Origin: VRUE01 sp963728365
GTDB taxonomy: Bacteria; Actinomycetota; Thermoleophilia; Solirubrobacterales; 70-9
Direction of reading: 5' to 3'
DNA length: 64,000 nucleotides
NCBI GenBank assembly: GCA_963728365.1
Contig: CAVSJI010000001.1
Span: 1,612,001-1,676,000, forward strand
The first letter of the stretch is position 1, and every line of letters begins with the position of its first letter. The notes beneath the pieces are model-generated. The model worked only from the letters and a program-made list of their open reading frames with translations, was not told where the DNA came from and did not search any database. This document shows, in pieces, positions 14,693 through 23,414 of this stretch. The position numbers were made by a program, and so were the translations under genes.

Positions 14693-16348
14693 GTGGCGGC
14701 GCCCCGGTTCTCGATCGTCACGCCGGTCTACGAAACGCCGGCGGACGTGCTGGAGGCGATGCTGCGCTCGGTCAGCCGTCAGCGCTTCGCCGATTGGGAG
14801 CTCTGCCTGGTCGACGACTGCTCCGCCGATCCGCGCCTCGCCGAGCGACTGCAGCGAGCTGAGCGAGAGGACGCCCGGGTGCGCGTCATGCGGCGCGAGC
14901 GCAACGGGGGCATCGTCGCCGCCTCCAACGACGCCCTGGCGATGGCGCAGGGTGAGTTCATTGCCCTGCTCGACCACGACGACATGCTGCATCCCGCGGC
15001 CCTGGCCGCCGTTGACGAGGCGATCGCCGCCGAGCCCGACGCCGACTACATCTACACCGACGAAGACAAGATCGACCGCGCCGGTCGCCACTCCTCCCCC
15101 TTCTTCAAGCCCGACTGGTCACCGGAGCGGATGCGCACGCAGATGTACACCTGCCACCTGAGCGTGCTGCGCCGCTCACTCGTCGAGGAGGTCGGCGGCT
15201 TCGACGCGGACTTCGAGGGATCGCAGGACTGGGATCTCGTTCTTCGGGTGACTGAGCGCTCCCGACGCGTTGTGCACGTGCCCAAGGTGCTCTACCACTG
15301 GCGCACGCTCGAGTCCTCAGCGGCAGGCGGTGGCGAAGAGGCCAAGCCCTGGGCCTTCGAAGCGGGGACCCGTGCGATCCAGGCGCACTGCGAGCGGACA
15401 GGGATGGCAGCCGAGGCCGAGCGCGACGAGGACTTCCCCGGCGTCTACCACCTGCGTCCGCGGCTCGAGCGCGAGCCCTCGGTGAGCATCGTGATCCCAA
15501 CCGCGGGGCAGTCGCGCGAGGTGCGCTACGAGGACGTGGTGCTTGTGTCCCACTGCGTGCGCAGCATCATTGAGACCTCCACCTACGAGAACTACGAGAT
15601 CGTCTGCGTCGTCGACGAGCCGTTCGACCCCGGACTCGCCGCAGAGCTGCGCCAGATCGGAGGCGAGCGCTTGCGTCTGGTTCCCTACGAGAAGCCCTTC
15701 AACTTCTCGAGCAAGATCAACCACGGCGCCGTGCGCAGCGAGGGCAAGCACCTACTGCTGCTCAACGACGACATGGAGGTGATCGAGCCCGCCTGGATCG
15801 AGCGCCTGGTCATGTACTCGCAGCTGCCCGAGGTGGGCGCGGTCGGCGGTCGGCTGGTCTGGGAGGACGGCCGCCTCCAGCACGTCGGCATCCTCTTCGA
15901 GAACGGCGGTTACGCCGGCCACCCCTACCGCGGCTTCTCCGGCGCCTTCAACGGCTACTCGAACAACGTCCTCGTCGCCCAGAACTATCTCGCCGTGACC
16001 GGCGCCTGCATGATGACCAGCCGCGCGGCCTTCGAGCAGGTCGGCGGCTTCACCACCACCTTCCCGCTCAACTACAACGACGCTGACTATTGCCTGAAGC
16101 TGCGCGCCGCCGGCCTGCGCGTCGCCTACGACCCGGACACGGTTCTCTACCACTTCGAGTCCTCGAGCCGCGACTCCGAGGTCGAAGACTGGGAGAAGGA
16201 CCAGCTGATCGACCGCTGGCGACCGTTGATCGCGGTCGACCCAAGCACCAACCCGCACCTGCGCCACGGCATGCCGCGGATGAGCTCGGTATTCGCCTGG
16301 GCCAGGGGACGCCGACCTCGGCTGCCACGGCCGGCACTCAGCCGTTGA
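14693..16348 (+). CDS. Tandem-domain family 2 glycosyltransferase
   Basis: 551 residues with two GT2 domains. The first (about 1-215) has FSIVTPVYETPADVLEAML, LVDDCSADPRL, NGGIVAASNDALAMAQGEFI and LLDHDDMLHP. The second (about 260-520) has VSIVIPTAGQSREV, FNFSSKINHGA, LLLNDDMEVIEP and TGACMMTSRAAFEQVGGF, ending in NDADYCLKLRAAGLRV. Such double GT2 proteins are common in actinomycete and cyanobacterial O-antigen clusters and can polymerise alternating residues. The start is GTG at 14693. A 60-bp gap with a promoter candidate separates it from the NRPS gene. Confidence 0.9.
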   Translation: MAAPRFSIVTPVYETPADVLEAMLRSVSRQRFADWELCLVDDCSADPRLAERLQRAEREDARVRVMRRERNGGIVAASNDALAMAQGEFIALLDHDDMLHPAALAAVDEAIAAEPDADYIYTDEDKIDRAGRHSSPFFKPDWSPERMRTQMYTCHLSVLRRSLVEEVGGFDADFEGSQDWDLVLRVTERSRRVVHVPKVLYHWRTLESSAAGGGEEAKPWAFEAGTRAIQAHCERTGMAAEAERDEDFPGVYHLRPRLEREPSVSIVIPTAGQSREVRYEDVVLVSHCVRSIIETSTYENYEIVCVVDEPFDPGLAAELRQIGGERLRLVPYEKPFNFSSKINHGAVRSEGKHLLLLNDDMEVIEPAWIERLVMYSQLPEVGAVGGRLVWEDGRLQHVGILFENGGYAGHPYRGFSGAFNGYSNNVLVAQNYLAVTGACMMTSRAAFEQVGGFTTTFPLNYNDADYCLKLRAAGLRVAYDPDTVLYHFESSSRDSEVEDWEKDQLIDRWRPLIAVDPSTNPHLRHGMPRMSSVFAWARGRRPRLPRPALSR

Positions 16349-16368
16349 GCGGCTGAGCAGCTGACAGT

Positions 16369-16420
16369 TTGGTTCGGCGGCCCAACCGGGGTAGCCTCAT
16401 CTGGACGAATGTCCGTCCAG
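16369..16420 (+). promoter_or_regulatory. Promoter candidate and start-codon hairpin of the NRPS gene
   Basis: TTGGTT (16369-16374), a 17-bp spacer and TAGCCT (16392-16397) form a plausible sigma-70-type promoter whose start would fall a few bases before the ATG at 16409. No SD is visible. The stem CTGGACG (16401-16407) with CGTCCAG (16414-16420) holds the ATG in its 6-nt loop, so structure could limit initiation. Confidence 0.45.
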
Positions 16421-19400
16421 GCGAACACCCCAACGGGGAGCGGGGGACTAGCCGAATCGGTCGCCGGGCTGATCGCGCTGCAAGGGGCCGAGTGTCCCGA
16501 TGCGATCGCAGTCGAAGACGGGCCGACGACCCTGACCTACGCCGAGCTCGACGCCGTCGCCGCGCGCGTGGCAAACGGCCTGCTGGCCGCCGGAGTTGAG
16601 CCCGAGGAGCCAGTCGCCGTCTGCCTCCCGAGGGGCTGGCAAGCGGTCTGCGCCTTCCTCGGCGCGCTGCGCGCAGGCGCCGCCTACCTGCCGCTCGGCG
16701 ACGCGCAGCCGCCGGCGCGGCGGCGGCGACTGCTCGAGCTCGCGGGGGGCCGGCTAGCGATCGAAGGGGCGGGCGAGCGGGAGCGCCTTGGCGAGGCGAC
16801 TCGTGTCCTTGACATCGATCGGTTGCTCGAAACCGAGGACGGGCCCGCGACCGCTCCGGCGATCGCGTCCGAGCAGCTCGCCTACGTGCTCTTCACCTCC
16901 GGCTCGACCGGCGAGCCCAAGGGAGTCGAAATCACCCACGCCAACATGCTGCAGTTGCTCACCGGGGGTAGCCCGCTCCTTCCCAAGCCAGGCGACGCCG
17001 TGCTCGGCGTGGGGCCGACCGAGTTCGACATCTCGGTGCTGGAGACGATCGGCGCCCTCGCCGCCGGCGCCCGCCTGGTCCTGGCGCCGACCGGGCGGCC
17101 CGACCCGCGCGCCGTCGGCGAGCTGATCGCCGCCCGCGGCGTCACCTACGCCTTCTTCGCCGCCGGGCTCTTCGAGCAGGTGGTGCGCGCCGCCCTGCCG
17201 CGACTCGGCGGCCTGCGCCTCATCGCCGCCGGCGGCGACGTGATGTCGCCAGCCGCTGCGGGGGCGCTGCGCGAGGCCCATCCTGGCGTGCGGGTGCTGA
17301 ACGCCTACGGGCCGACCGAGACCTCGATCGTCGCCACCTACTTCGAGGTCGGCGAGCCGGACGGCTCGCCGCTGCCGATCGGCCGTGCCCTGCCCGGCTA
17401 CGAGCTGCATGTGCTCGACCCCGGCGGCGAGCCGGTCGCCGGCGGCGAGGCCGGCGAGCTGTGGATCGGTGGCCCCGGCGTCGGCCGCGGCTACCGGGGC
17501 GACCCTGCGCGGAGCGCCGAGCGCTTCCGCCCCGACCCGTTCTCGGACCGGGAGGGGGCGCGCATATACGGCTCGGGCGACGCGGTCCGCCGGCGCAATG
17601 ACGGCGAGCTGCTCTTCCTCGGCCGGCTCGACGATCAGGTCAAGATCGCCGGCCACCGGATCGAGCCGGGCGAAGTCGAGCAAGCGCTCAGCACCCACCC
17701 AGACGTCCGCCACGCCGCCGTCGTCGCCCGCGAGGACGTCGCTGGCCACAAGCGCCTGGTCGCCTACGCGGCCGTGCGCGAAGGCGGGAGCGAGACGGCG
17801 CCGCTGATGGACCACCTGGCCCAGCGACTCCCCCGATACATGCTGCCGGCGACGATCGAACTGCTGCCCGAGCTGCCGCTGACGCCGCGCGGGAAGGTCG
17901 ATCGGGCGGCGCTGCCCGGGCCACGGCGCGAGGGCGCTGGCGCCGTGGCCAGCGACGGCGCCGCGGTCGTCGCCGGACTGATGAGCGAGTTGCTCGAGCT
18001 GGAACGGGTCGGTGCCGACGAGGACCTCTTCTCCCTCGGCGCCGACTCGCTGCTGGCGATCCAGCTGCTCGGCCGGCTGCGCCAGCGGACCGGCGCCGGC
18101 CTGGACGTCAACGCCGTCTTCGAGGCGCGCACGGCGCGAGCGCTGGCGGCGCGAATCGAGGCTGAGGCGGACCAGCGCCCGCGACGCGAGCCGCTGCGCC
18201 GCTCGGCGGAGTCCGGACCCGCGCCGGCGACCTTCGCCCAGCGCCGCGCCTGGCTCTTCGAGCGCGCCAACCCCGACTCGCTCTCCTACCAGTTCGCCTG
18301 CTTCATCGACCTGCGCGGCAAGCTGGACCAGGGCGCCCTGGAAGCGGCGCTCGGCGATTTGATCCAGCGTCACGAGTCGCTGCGCACCTCGATCGTCGAG
18401 CGCCGCGGCGAGCTCGTGCAGCTCGTGCGCGAGGACGTGCTGTTGCCGCTTGAGCACGTCGACCTGCGCTGCGCCGAGCCGGCCGCCTGGCTGCGGCTGC
18501 TGCGCGAGCGGGTACGCCGGCGGATCGCGCTCGAGCGGGCGCCGCTGCTGCGCTGGGCCCTGGTGCGGCGCGGGGAGCGCCACTGGTCGCTGATCGACGT
18601 CGAGCACCACGCCATCCACGACGGCTGGTCGTTCATGGTCCTGCTCGAGGACCTGGCCGAGCTCTACTCGGCGCACGCCGAGGGCCGAGCGGCGGAATTG
18701 CCGACACTCGACGTGCAGCTCGGTGACTTCGCACGCTGGGAGCGCACCGCGCTCGGCGGCGAGCTCGAGCGCGAGCAGCTCGCCTACTGGAAGCGGACCC
18801 TAGACCTCGATCCGCCGCTGCTCGAGCTGCCCACCGACCGCCCGCGCCCGCGGCGCGAATCGTTCGCTGGCGGCTCGGTGAGGCGGCCACTCGACCCGAC
18901 GCTGGCGGCGCGCCTGCGCGAGCTGGCCGCCGAAGAGGGCGCCACCTCCTTCATGACCTGTCTCGCCGGCTTCGCCCTGCTGCTCGGCCGTCTATCGGGG
19001 GAGGAGCGGCTGCAGATCGGCTCCGGCCTCGCCAACCGCACCAACCCGGCTGCCGAGCGGCTGGTCGGGATGACGGTCGCGACGGTCGCGCTCGCCGTCG
19101 ACCTCTCGGGCGACCCGAGCGTGCGCGAGCTGCTGCGCCGAGTGCGCGAGACGGTGCTCGGCGCCGTCGCCAACTCCGACGTGCCCTTCGAGCGGGTGGT
19201 GGAGCACCTGGCTCCGGCGCGGCGGCCCGACCGCTCGCCACTCGTGCAGACGCTGTTTTCGTTCGACGATGCGCCTGCCGGGACGCAAGCCTGGACCGGC
19301 CTCGAGACCCGCGTCGTCCAGACGATCTCCAACGGCAGCGCCAAGGCCGACCTCAGCGTGATCGGAGTGGACCACGGCGACGGGGCGCCCTTCTTCATCT

Positions 19401-22400
19401 GGGAGCACTCCGACCTCTTCAGCGACGCCAGCGCCGACCGCCTCGCCTCGCACCACCTGCACCTGCTCGAGCAGCTCGTCGAGCGGCCCGATGCGCAGAT
19501 CTCCGAGCTTGACCCGATCGACCCAGAGGAACGCGAGCGCCTGCGGGGGTGGAGCGTCAGCGCCGACCCCTTCGACCGCGAGGCGACGATCCCGGACCTG
19601 ATCCTCCGCCAGGCGGAGCGCAACCCGCAGGCGACGGCGGTGATCGACGGTGGCCGAAGTCTGGCCTACGCGGAGCTCCTCGCGCGCGCCAACGGCGTGG
19701 CAGCTACGCTGCGGGAGCGCGACGTCAAGCGCGGCGACACGGTCGGCGTCCTCACCGGCCGCTCGCTGGAGGCGCCGGTCGCGCAGCTCGGGACGCTGCT
19801 GGCCGGCGCCGCCTACGTGCCGCTTGACCCGAGCTTTCCCGACGCGCGGATCGCCCAGCTGCTGGGCGCCGCAGGGGCACGGACCCTGCTCACCAGGGGA
19901 ACCGCCGAGCTTCCCCTGCCGGCCGGGATCGAAGCGATCGACACCGCCGCCTGCGGCGAACGGGGGCTTCCGCCAAACGGCGAGCTCGCCCCGGACGACC
20001 TCGCCTACGTCATCTACACGTCCGGCTCGACCGGCACGCCCAAGGGGGTCGAGGTGACCCATCGCAACGTCGTGCGGTTGGTCGACGACCCGGCGTTCTC
20101 CGAGCAGGGCCCGGGAACCGTGATGCTGCACGGCGCCTCGCCGGGCTTCGACGCCACCACCTTCGAGATCTGGGGGCCGCTCGCCAACGGCGGCACGGTC
20201 GCCTGCCTGGCCGAGCAGCCCACGCCGGACTCGATCGCGACGGCGATCGATCGCGACGGCGTCAACGTCGCCTGCATCGCCACCGGGCTCTTCAACCAGG
20301 TGGTCGAGCGACGGCCAGACTGCCTCGCCGCGCTGCGGCAGGCGATCCCCGGCGGCGACGTCCTCTCCCCCGTCCACGCCCGTCGGGCGCTCGCCGCAAT
20401 GGCCCCCGGAGCGCGGCTGACCAACGGCTACGGGCCAACCGAGACCACCACCTACGCGACGACCCATGATCTGCGTCCCGGCGACGAGGTCGGCAATGCG
20501 GTTCCGATCGGCAGGCCGATCCAGGCAACCAGCTGCCGGGTGCTCGACCCCGCCGGGCGCGAGCTGCCCGTCGGGGCGGTCGGCGAGCTGGCGATCGGCG
20601 GCGACGGGGTCAGCCGCGGCTATCGCGGCGACCCTGCGTTGACCGCCGAGCGCTTCCAGCCCGATCCCGAGCGACCCGGCGAGCGCCGCTACCTGACCGG
20701 CGACCTCGTCCGCCGCCGTGCCGACGGCACGCTCGAGTTCGTGGGGCGCGCCGACCGCCAGCTCAAGCTGCGCGGCTTCCGGGTCGAGCCGGCGGAAACC
20801 GAGCAGGCGCTGCGCTCCCACCCTGGAATCGCCGACGCAGTCGTCGTCCCCTTCGAACGCGCTCCCGGTGACGTCGCCCTGGCGGCCTACCTGGTCGCCA
20901 CCGAGGAGGGAGCGCCACCCGGCCGCCAGGAGCTGCGCGCCCACGTAGCCGCCCGGCTGCCGGCGGCGATGGTTCCCACAGCCTGGGTGGAGCTGCCGGA
21001 GCTGCCGCTCAACGCCAACGGCAAGGTCGACCGTCGGCGCCTTCCCGACCCCGGCGACGAGCACTTGGCCCAGGCCGGCGGCGGGCCGCCGACAAGCAAA
21101 ACCGAGCGGCGGGTGATCGAGTGCTTCGAAGCAGTGCTCGGCGTCAGCGGAGTCGGGCCCGAAGACGACTTCTTCGCCCTCGGCGGCCACTCGCTGCTGG
21201 CGGTGGAGCTGTTTGCCGAGCTGGAACGGCTCGGGCGGCGGCGCCTGCCGCTGGCCCTGATCTTCGAGGCGTCGACCCCGCGCCGGCTCGCCGCCGGCCT
21301 CGGCAGCGATGCGCCCGCCGCACGCTGGGACAGCCTCGTGCCGCTCAAGCCCACCGGCAGCCGCACGCCGCTCTTCGTCGTCGCCGCGGGCGACGGCAAC
21401 ATCGTCGGCTTCGGGCCGCTCGCCCACCACGTCTCCGCCGAGCAGCCGCTCTACGGCCTGCAGCCCAGCGGCCTCGACGGCCGGCGGCCGCTGGATCGCG
21501 GCGTGGCCGAGATGGCGAGCCGCTACCTGGAGACGATGCGCCGCGTGCAGCCCCACGGCCCCTACCTGCTGGCTGGGCGTTGCAACGGCGCCACCGTCGC
21601 CTACGAGATCGCCCAGCAGCTGCGCGCCGCGGGAGAGGAGACGCCGCTGTTGATCGCGCTCGACTCGAGCCCGCCGGCCGCCAAGCCGGCCGAGCTGCAG
21701 CCGGGCCTTCCCTACGAGCCGATGATGGAGACCGCGCGACTGCGGGCGCTGGCCGGCGGCGAGCCCGTGCCCGATCCCGAGGCGAGCGGCGGCGGAGCCG
21801 CGCTCGCCGCCTGGCTGCGAGAGCCGGCCGGTCCCGGTGTCTCCCGCTACGCGCTCGAGCTCTGGCGCTGGCGGGCGGACCTGCAACGCGCATTCCCCGA
21901 ACCACTCGCCGGAGATGCCGCCGCCCTGGCGAGCTTCGCATGGACGGAGGGCCTCGACGAACTGGCGGCGGAACTGCTGCTACCGGCGGCCTCGCCATGC
22001 TGCCGCACGGCGGACGGGCATAGCTGGGACTGGGCGATGGCCGAGGCCTGGAGGGAGCTCGGCAGGCCGGCCGATCCGCTCTCTCCCGGCGGATGGCCCT
22101 GGCTGCGCGACCGCCTGCTGGAGCCGGCGGGGAGATCCGGGATCAACCGCTACCTGCTGGCAGCCGCACAGCGCGAGGACCTGCGCGTTGCCTTCCCCGA
22201 ACCGCTCGGCGAGAGCTCGACGGCGCTACTGGCCTGGGCCTGGGCGCACGGCGTCGAGGAGGGGCTGGCGCCCGACCTGCTGCCTCCGCCGGAGGCGCCC
22301 CTGCCGCGCGCCCGGCGGCTCGGCCTGGCGCTGCGGCCGGCGCGGCTGGCGGCTGGCCGCGCGTGGAGAGTGGGCTCGAGGCGGCTCGCAGGCGCCTCGA

Positions 22401-22732
22401 GCGAGGCGAGGCTCGAGGCGATCTACCGGCTCGAAACGCGGCTCGGCCGGCCGCTGCCCGGCGCCGGCGAGCGCACGATCCAGCGTGCCCTGGCGGCGGC
22501 CCGCGAGGCCCGGGCCGGCTACCGCGCCGACCCCTGGCCGGGCGAGGTGGTGCTGATCTCCAGCGAGGAGTTCCGCGAGAAGTCCTCCTACCTCGGTTGG
22601 GAGGCGCGCGCCCAGGGCGGAGTCCGGCGCTTCGAGCTGCCGCACGGCCATATCGAGATGCTGCGCGAGCCCGGCGTCGCCGACCTCACCACCTGCCTCG
22701 AGCAGCGCATCGCCGAGGCCCTGGATGGCTGA
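16409..22732 (+). CDS. Bimodular non-ribosomal peptide synthetase (A-T-C-A-T-TE)
   Basis: 2,107 residues. Order: A1 (about 15-500: YVLFTSGSTGEPKG, AYGPTETS, NGKVD-like RGKVD); T1 (carrier Ser about 547 in LGADSL); C (about 605-1030, active site HHAIHDG about 732); A2 (about 1060-1545: YVIYTSGSTGTPKG, GYGPTETT, NGKVD); T2 (Ser about 1594 in LGGHSL); TE (about 1650-2107). Starting with A and no C domain, it should make a dipeptide. Hand-read specificity residues are DILFAGAIVK for A1 (somewhat Ala-like) and DAFCIGGTYK for A2 (Val-like); these are weak predictions. The TE nucleophile elbow reads GRCNG, with Cys (about 1725) replacing Ser. Two related inserts of about 60 residues (about 1801-1862 and 1897-1962, each with AFPEPL) split the TE before the C-terminal His region PHGHIEM. 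It overlaps the PPTase gene by 8 bp. Confidence 0.93.
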   Translation: MSVQANTPTGSGGLAESVAGLIALQGAECPDAIAVEDGPTTLTYAELDAVAARVANGLLAAGVEPEEPVAVCLPRGWQAVCAFLGALRAGAAYLPLGDAQPPARRRRLLELAGGRLAIEGAGERERLGEATRVLDIDRLLETEDGPATAPAIASEQLAYVLFTSGSTGEPKGVEITHANMLQLLTGGSPLLPKPGDAVLGVGPTEFDISVLETIGALAAGARLVLAPTGRPDPRAVGELIAARGVTYAFFAAGLFEQVVRAALPRLGGLRLIAAGGDVMSPAAAGALREAHPGVRVLNAYGPTETSIVATYFEVGEPDGSPLPIGRALPGYELHVLDPGGEPVAGGEAGELWIGGPGVGRGYRGDPARSAERFRPDPFSDREGARIYGSGDAVRRRNDGELLFLGRLDDQVKIAGHRIEPGEVEQALSTHPDVRHAAVVAREDVAGHKRLVAYAAVREGGSETAPLMDHLAQRLPRYMLPATIELLPELPLTPRGKVDRAALPGPRREGAGAVASDGAAVVAGLMSELLELERVGADEDLFSLGADSLLAIQLLGRLRQRTGAGLDVNAVFEARTARALAARIEAEADQRPRREPLRRSAESGPAPATFAQRRAWLFERANPDSLSYQFACFIDLRGKLDQGALEAALGDLIQRHESLRTSIVERRGELVQLVREDVLLPLEHVDLRCAEPAAWLRLLRERVRRRIALERAPLLRWALVRRGERHWSLIDVEHHAIHDGWSFMVLLEDLAELYSAHAEGRAAELPTLDVQLGDFARWERTALGGELEREQLAYWKRTLDLDPPLLELPTDRPRPRRESFAGGSVRRPLDPTLAARLRELAAEEGATSFMTCLAGFALLLGRLSGEERLQIGSGLANRTNPAAERLVGMTVATVALAVDLSGDPSVRELLRRVRETVLGAVANSDVPFERVVEHLAPARRPDRSPLVQTLFSFDDAPAGTQAWTGLETRVVQTISNGSAKADLSVIGVDHGDGAPFFIWEHSDLFSDASADRLASHHLHLLEQLVERPDAQISELDPIDPEERERLRGWSVSADPFDREATIPDLILRQAERNPQATAVIDGGRSLAYAELLARANGVAATLRERDVKRGDTVGVLTGRSLEAPVAQLGTLLAGAAYVPLDPSFPDARIAQLLGAAGARTLLTRGTAELPLPAGIEAIDTAACGERGLPPNGELAPDDLAYVIYTSGSTGTPKGVEVTHRNVVRLVDDPAFSEQGPGTVMLHGASPGFDATTFEIWGPLANGGTVACLAEQPTPDSIATAIDRDGVNVACIATGLFNQVVERRPDCLAALRQAIPGGDVLSPVHARRALAAMAPGARLTNGYGPTETTTYATTHDLRPGDEVGNAVPIGRPIQATSCRVLDPAGRELPVGAVGELAIGGDGVSRGYRGDPALTAERFQPDPERPGERRYLTGDLVRRRADGTLEFVGRADRQLKLRGFRVEPAETEQALRSHPGIADAVVVPFERAPGDVALAAYLVATEEGAPPGRQELRAHVAARLPAAMVPTAWVELPELPLNANGKVDRRRLPDPGDEHLAQAGGGPPTSKTERRVIECFEAVLGVSGVGPEDDFFALGGHSLLAVELFAELERLGRRRLPLALIFEASTPRRLAAGLGSDAPAARWDSLVPLKPTGSRTPLFVVAAGDGNIVGFGPLAHHVSAEQPLYGLQPSGLDGRRPLDRGVAEMASRYLETMRRVQPHGPYLLAGRCNGATVAYEIAQQLRAAGEETPLLIALDSSPPAAKPAELQPGLPYEPMMETARLRALAGGEPVPDPEASGGGAALAAWLREPAGPGVSRYALELWRWRADLQRAFPEPLAGDAAALASFAWTEGLDELAAELLLPAASPCCRTADGHSWDWAMAEAWRELGRPADPLSPGGWPWLRDRLLEPAGRSGINRYLLAAAQREDLRVAFPEPLGESSTALLAWAWAHGVEEGLAPDLLPPPEAPLPRARRLGLALRPARLAAGRAWRVGSRRLAGASSEARLEAIYRLETRLGRPLPGAGERTIQRALAAAREARAGYRADPWPGEVVLISSEEFREKSSYLGWEARAQGGVRRFELPHGHIEMLREPGVADLTTCLEQRIAEALDG

Positions 22733-23360
22733 ACGGCAAGCCCTCCCGGCGCCAAGCGAGGCTCACGTCTGGCGAATCGAGCTCGGCGAGGCCGACGCCG
22801 AACCGCTGGCGAAAGAGGAGCGTATTCGTGCCGCGCAGATCCGCACCGAAGCCGGGCAAAGGCGTTGGATCGCCGCCCACGCCGCGCTGCGCACGATCCT
22901 CGGCCGCCACCTCGACGTCGAGCCGAGCGATGTGCCGCTGCGATTCGGCCCGCACAGCAAGCCGGAGCTTGACTTCGATCCAGCGCCGTTGCTCTTCAAC
23001 CTCAGCCACTCGGGCGACCTCGCCCTGGTCGCGCTCAGCGTCGGCCGAGAGGTCGGCATTGACGTGGAGCTGATGGATCCGAACCGCCGCTTCGAGGACC
23101 TCGCCCGGATCGGCCTGGACGAGGAGAGCGCCGCAGCTGTGCGCGCCGCCGGCCCAGAAGAGCGCCCTCAGGCCTTCTACGCCGCCTGGACGAGACGCGA
23201 GGCAATCGCCAAGTGCCGCGGCGTGGGCCTGGGCGGGCAGCAGACCGGAGCGACCCCGGTGAGCGTGTTCCCCCTCGATGCCGGTCCGGGATACGCCGCC
23301 GCGCTGGCGCTGGCGGGCGAAGCGCCCGCGCGCCCGCGCCAACTTGAATTCCGCCCCTGA
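22725..23360 (+). CDS. 4'-Phosphopantetheinyl transferase (Sfp type)
   Basis: 211 residues, normal for the Sfp class. The conserved blocks are FNLSHSGDLALVALS, VGIDVELMDP (Mg-binding Asp and Glu) and FYAAWTRREAIAKCRGVGL (the W-T-x-x-E-A-x-x-K motif). It transfers the phosphopantetheine arm of CoA to carrier serines, here most likely Ser 547 and Ser 1594 of the overlapping NRPS. ATG 22725 overlaps the NRPS stop by 8 bp, which implies coupled translation. Confidence 0.92.
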   Translation: MAERQALPAPSEAHVWRIELGEADAEPLAKEERIRAAQIRTEAGQRRWIAAHAALRTILGRHLDVEPSDVPLRFGPHSKPELDFDPAPLLFNLSHSGDLALVALSVGREVGIDVELMDPNRRFEDLARIGLDEESAAAVRAAGPEERPQAFYAAWTRREAIAKCRGVGLGGQQTGATPVSVFPLDAGPGYAAALALAGEAPARPRQLEFRP

Positions 23361-23414
23361 CCAAGCTCACTTGGGGCAACCGACGCATCCAACGGCCATC
23401 GCTATCCTGCCCCG

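Noticed and set aside
18992..21886. 964-codon open frame on the minus strand inside the NRPS gene
   Set aside because: High GC opens antisense frames; the translation is low-complexity and the plus strand encodes clear A, T and C domain motifs.
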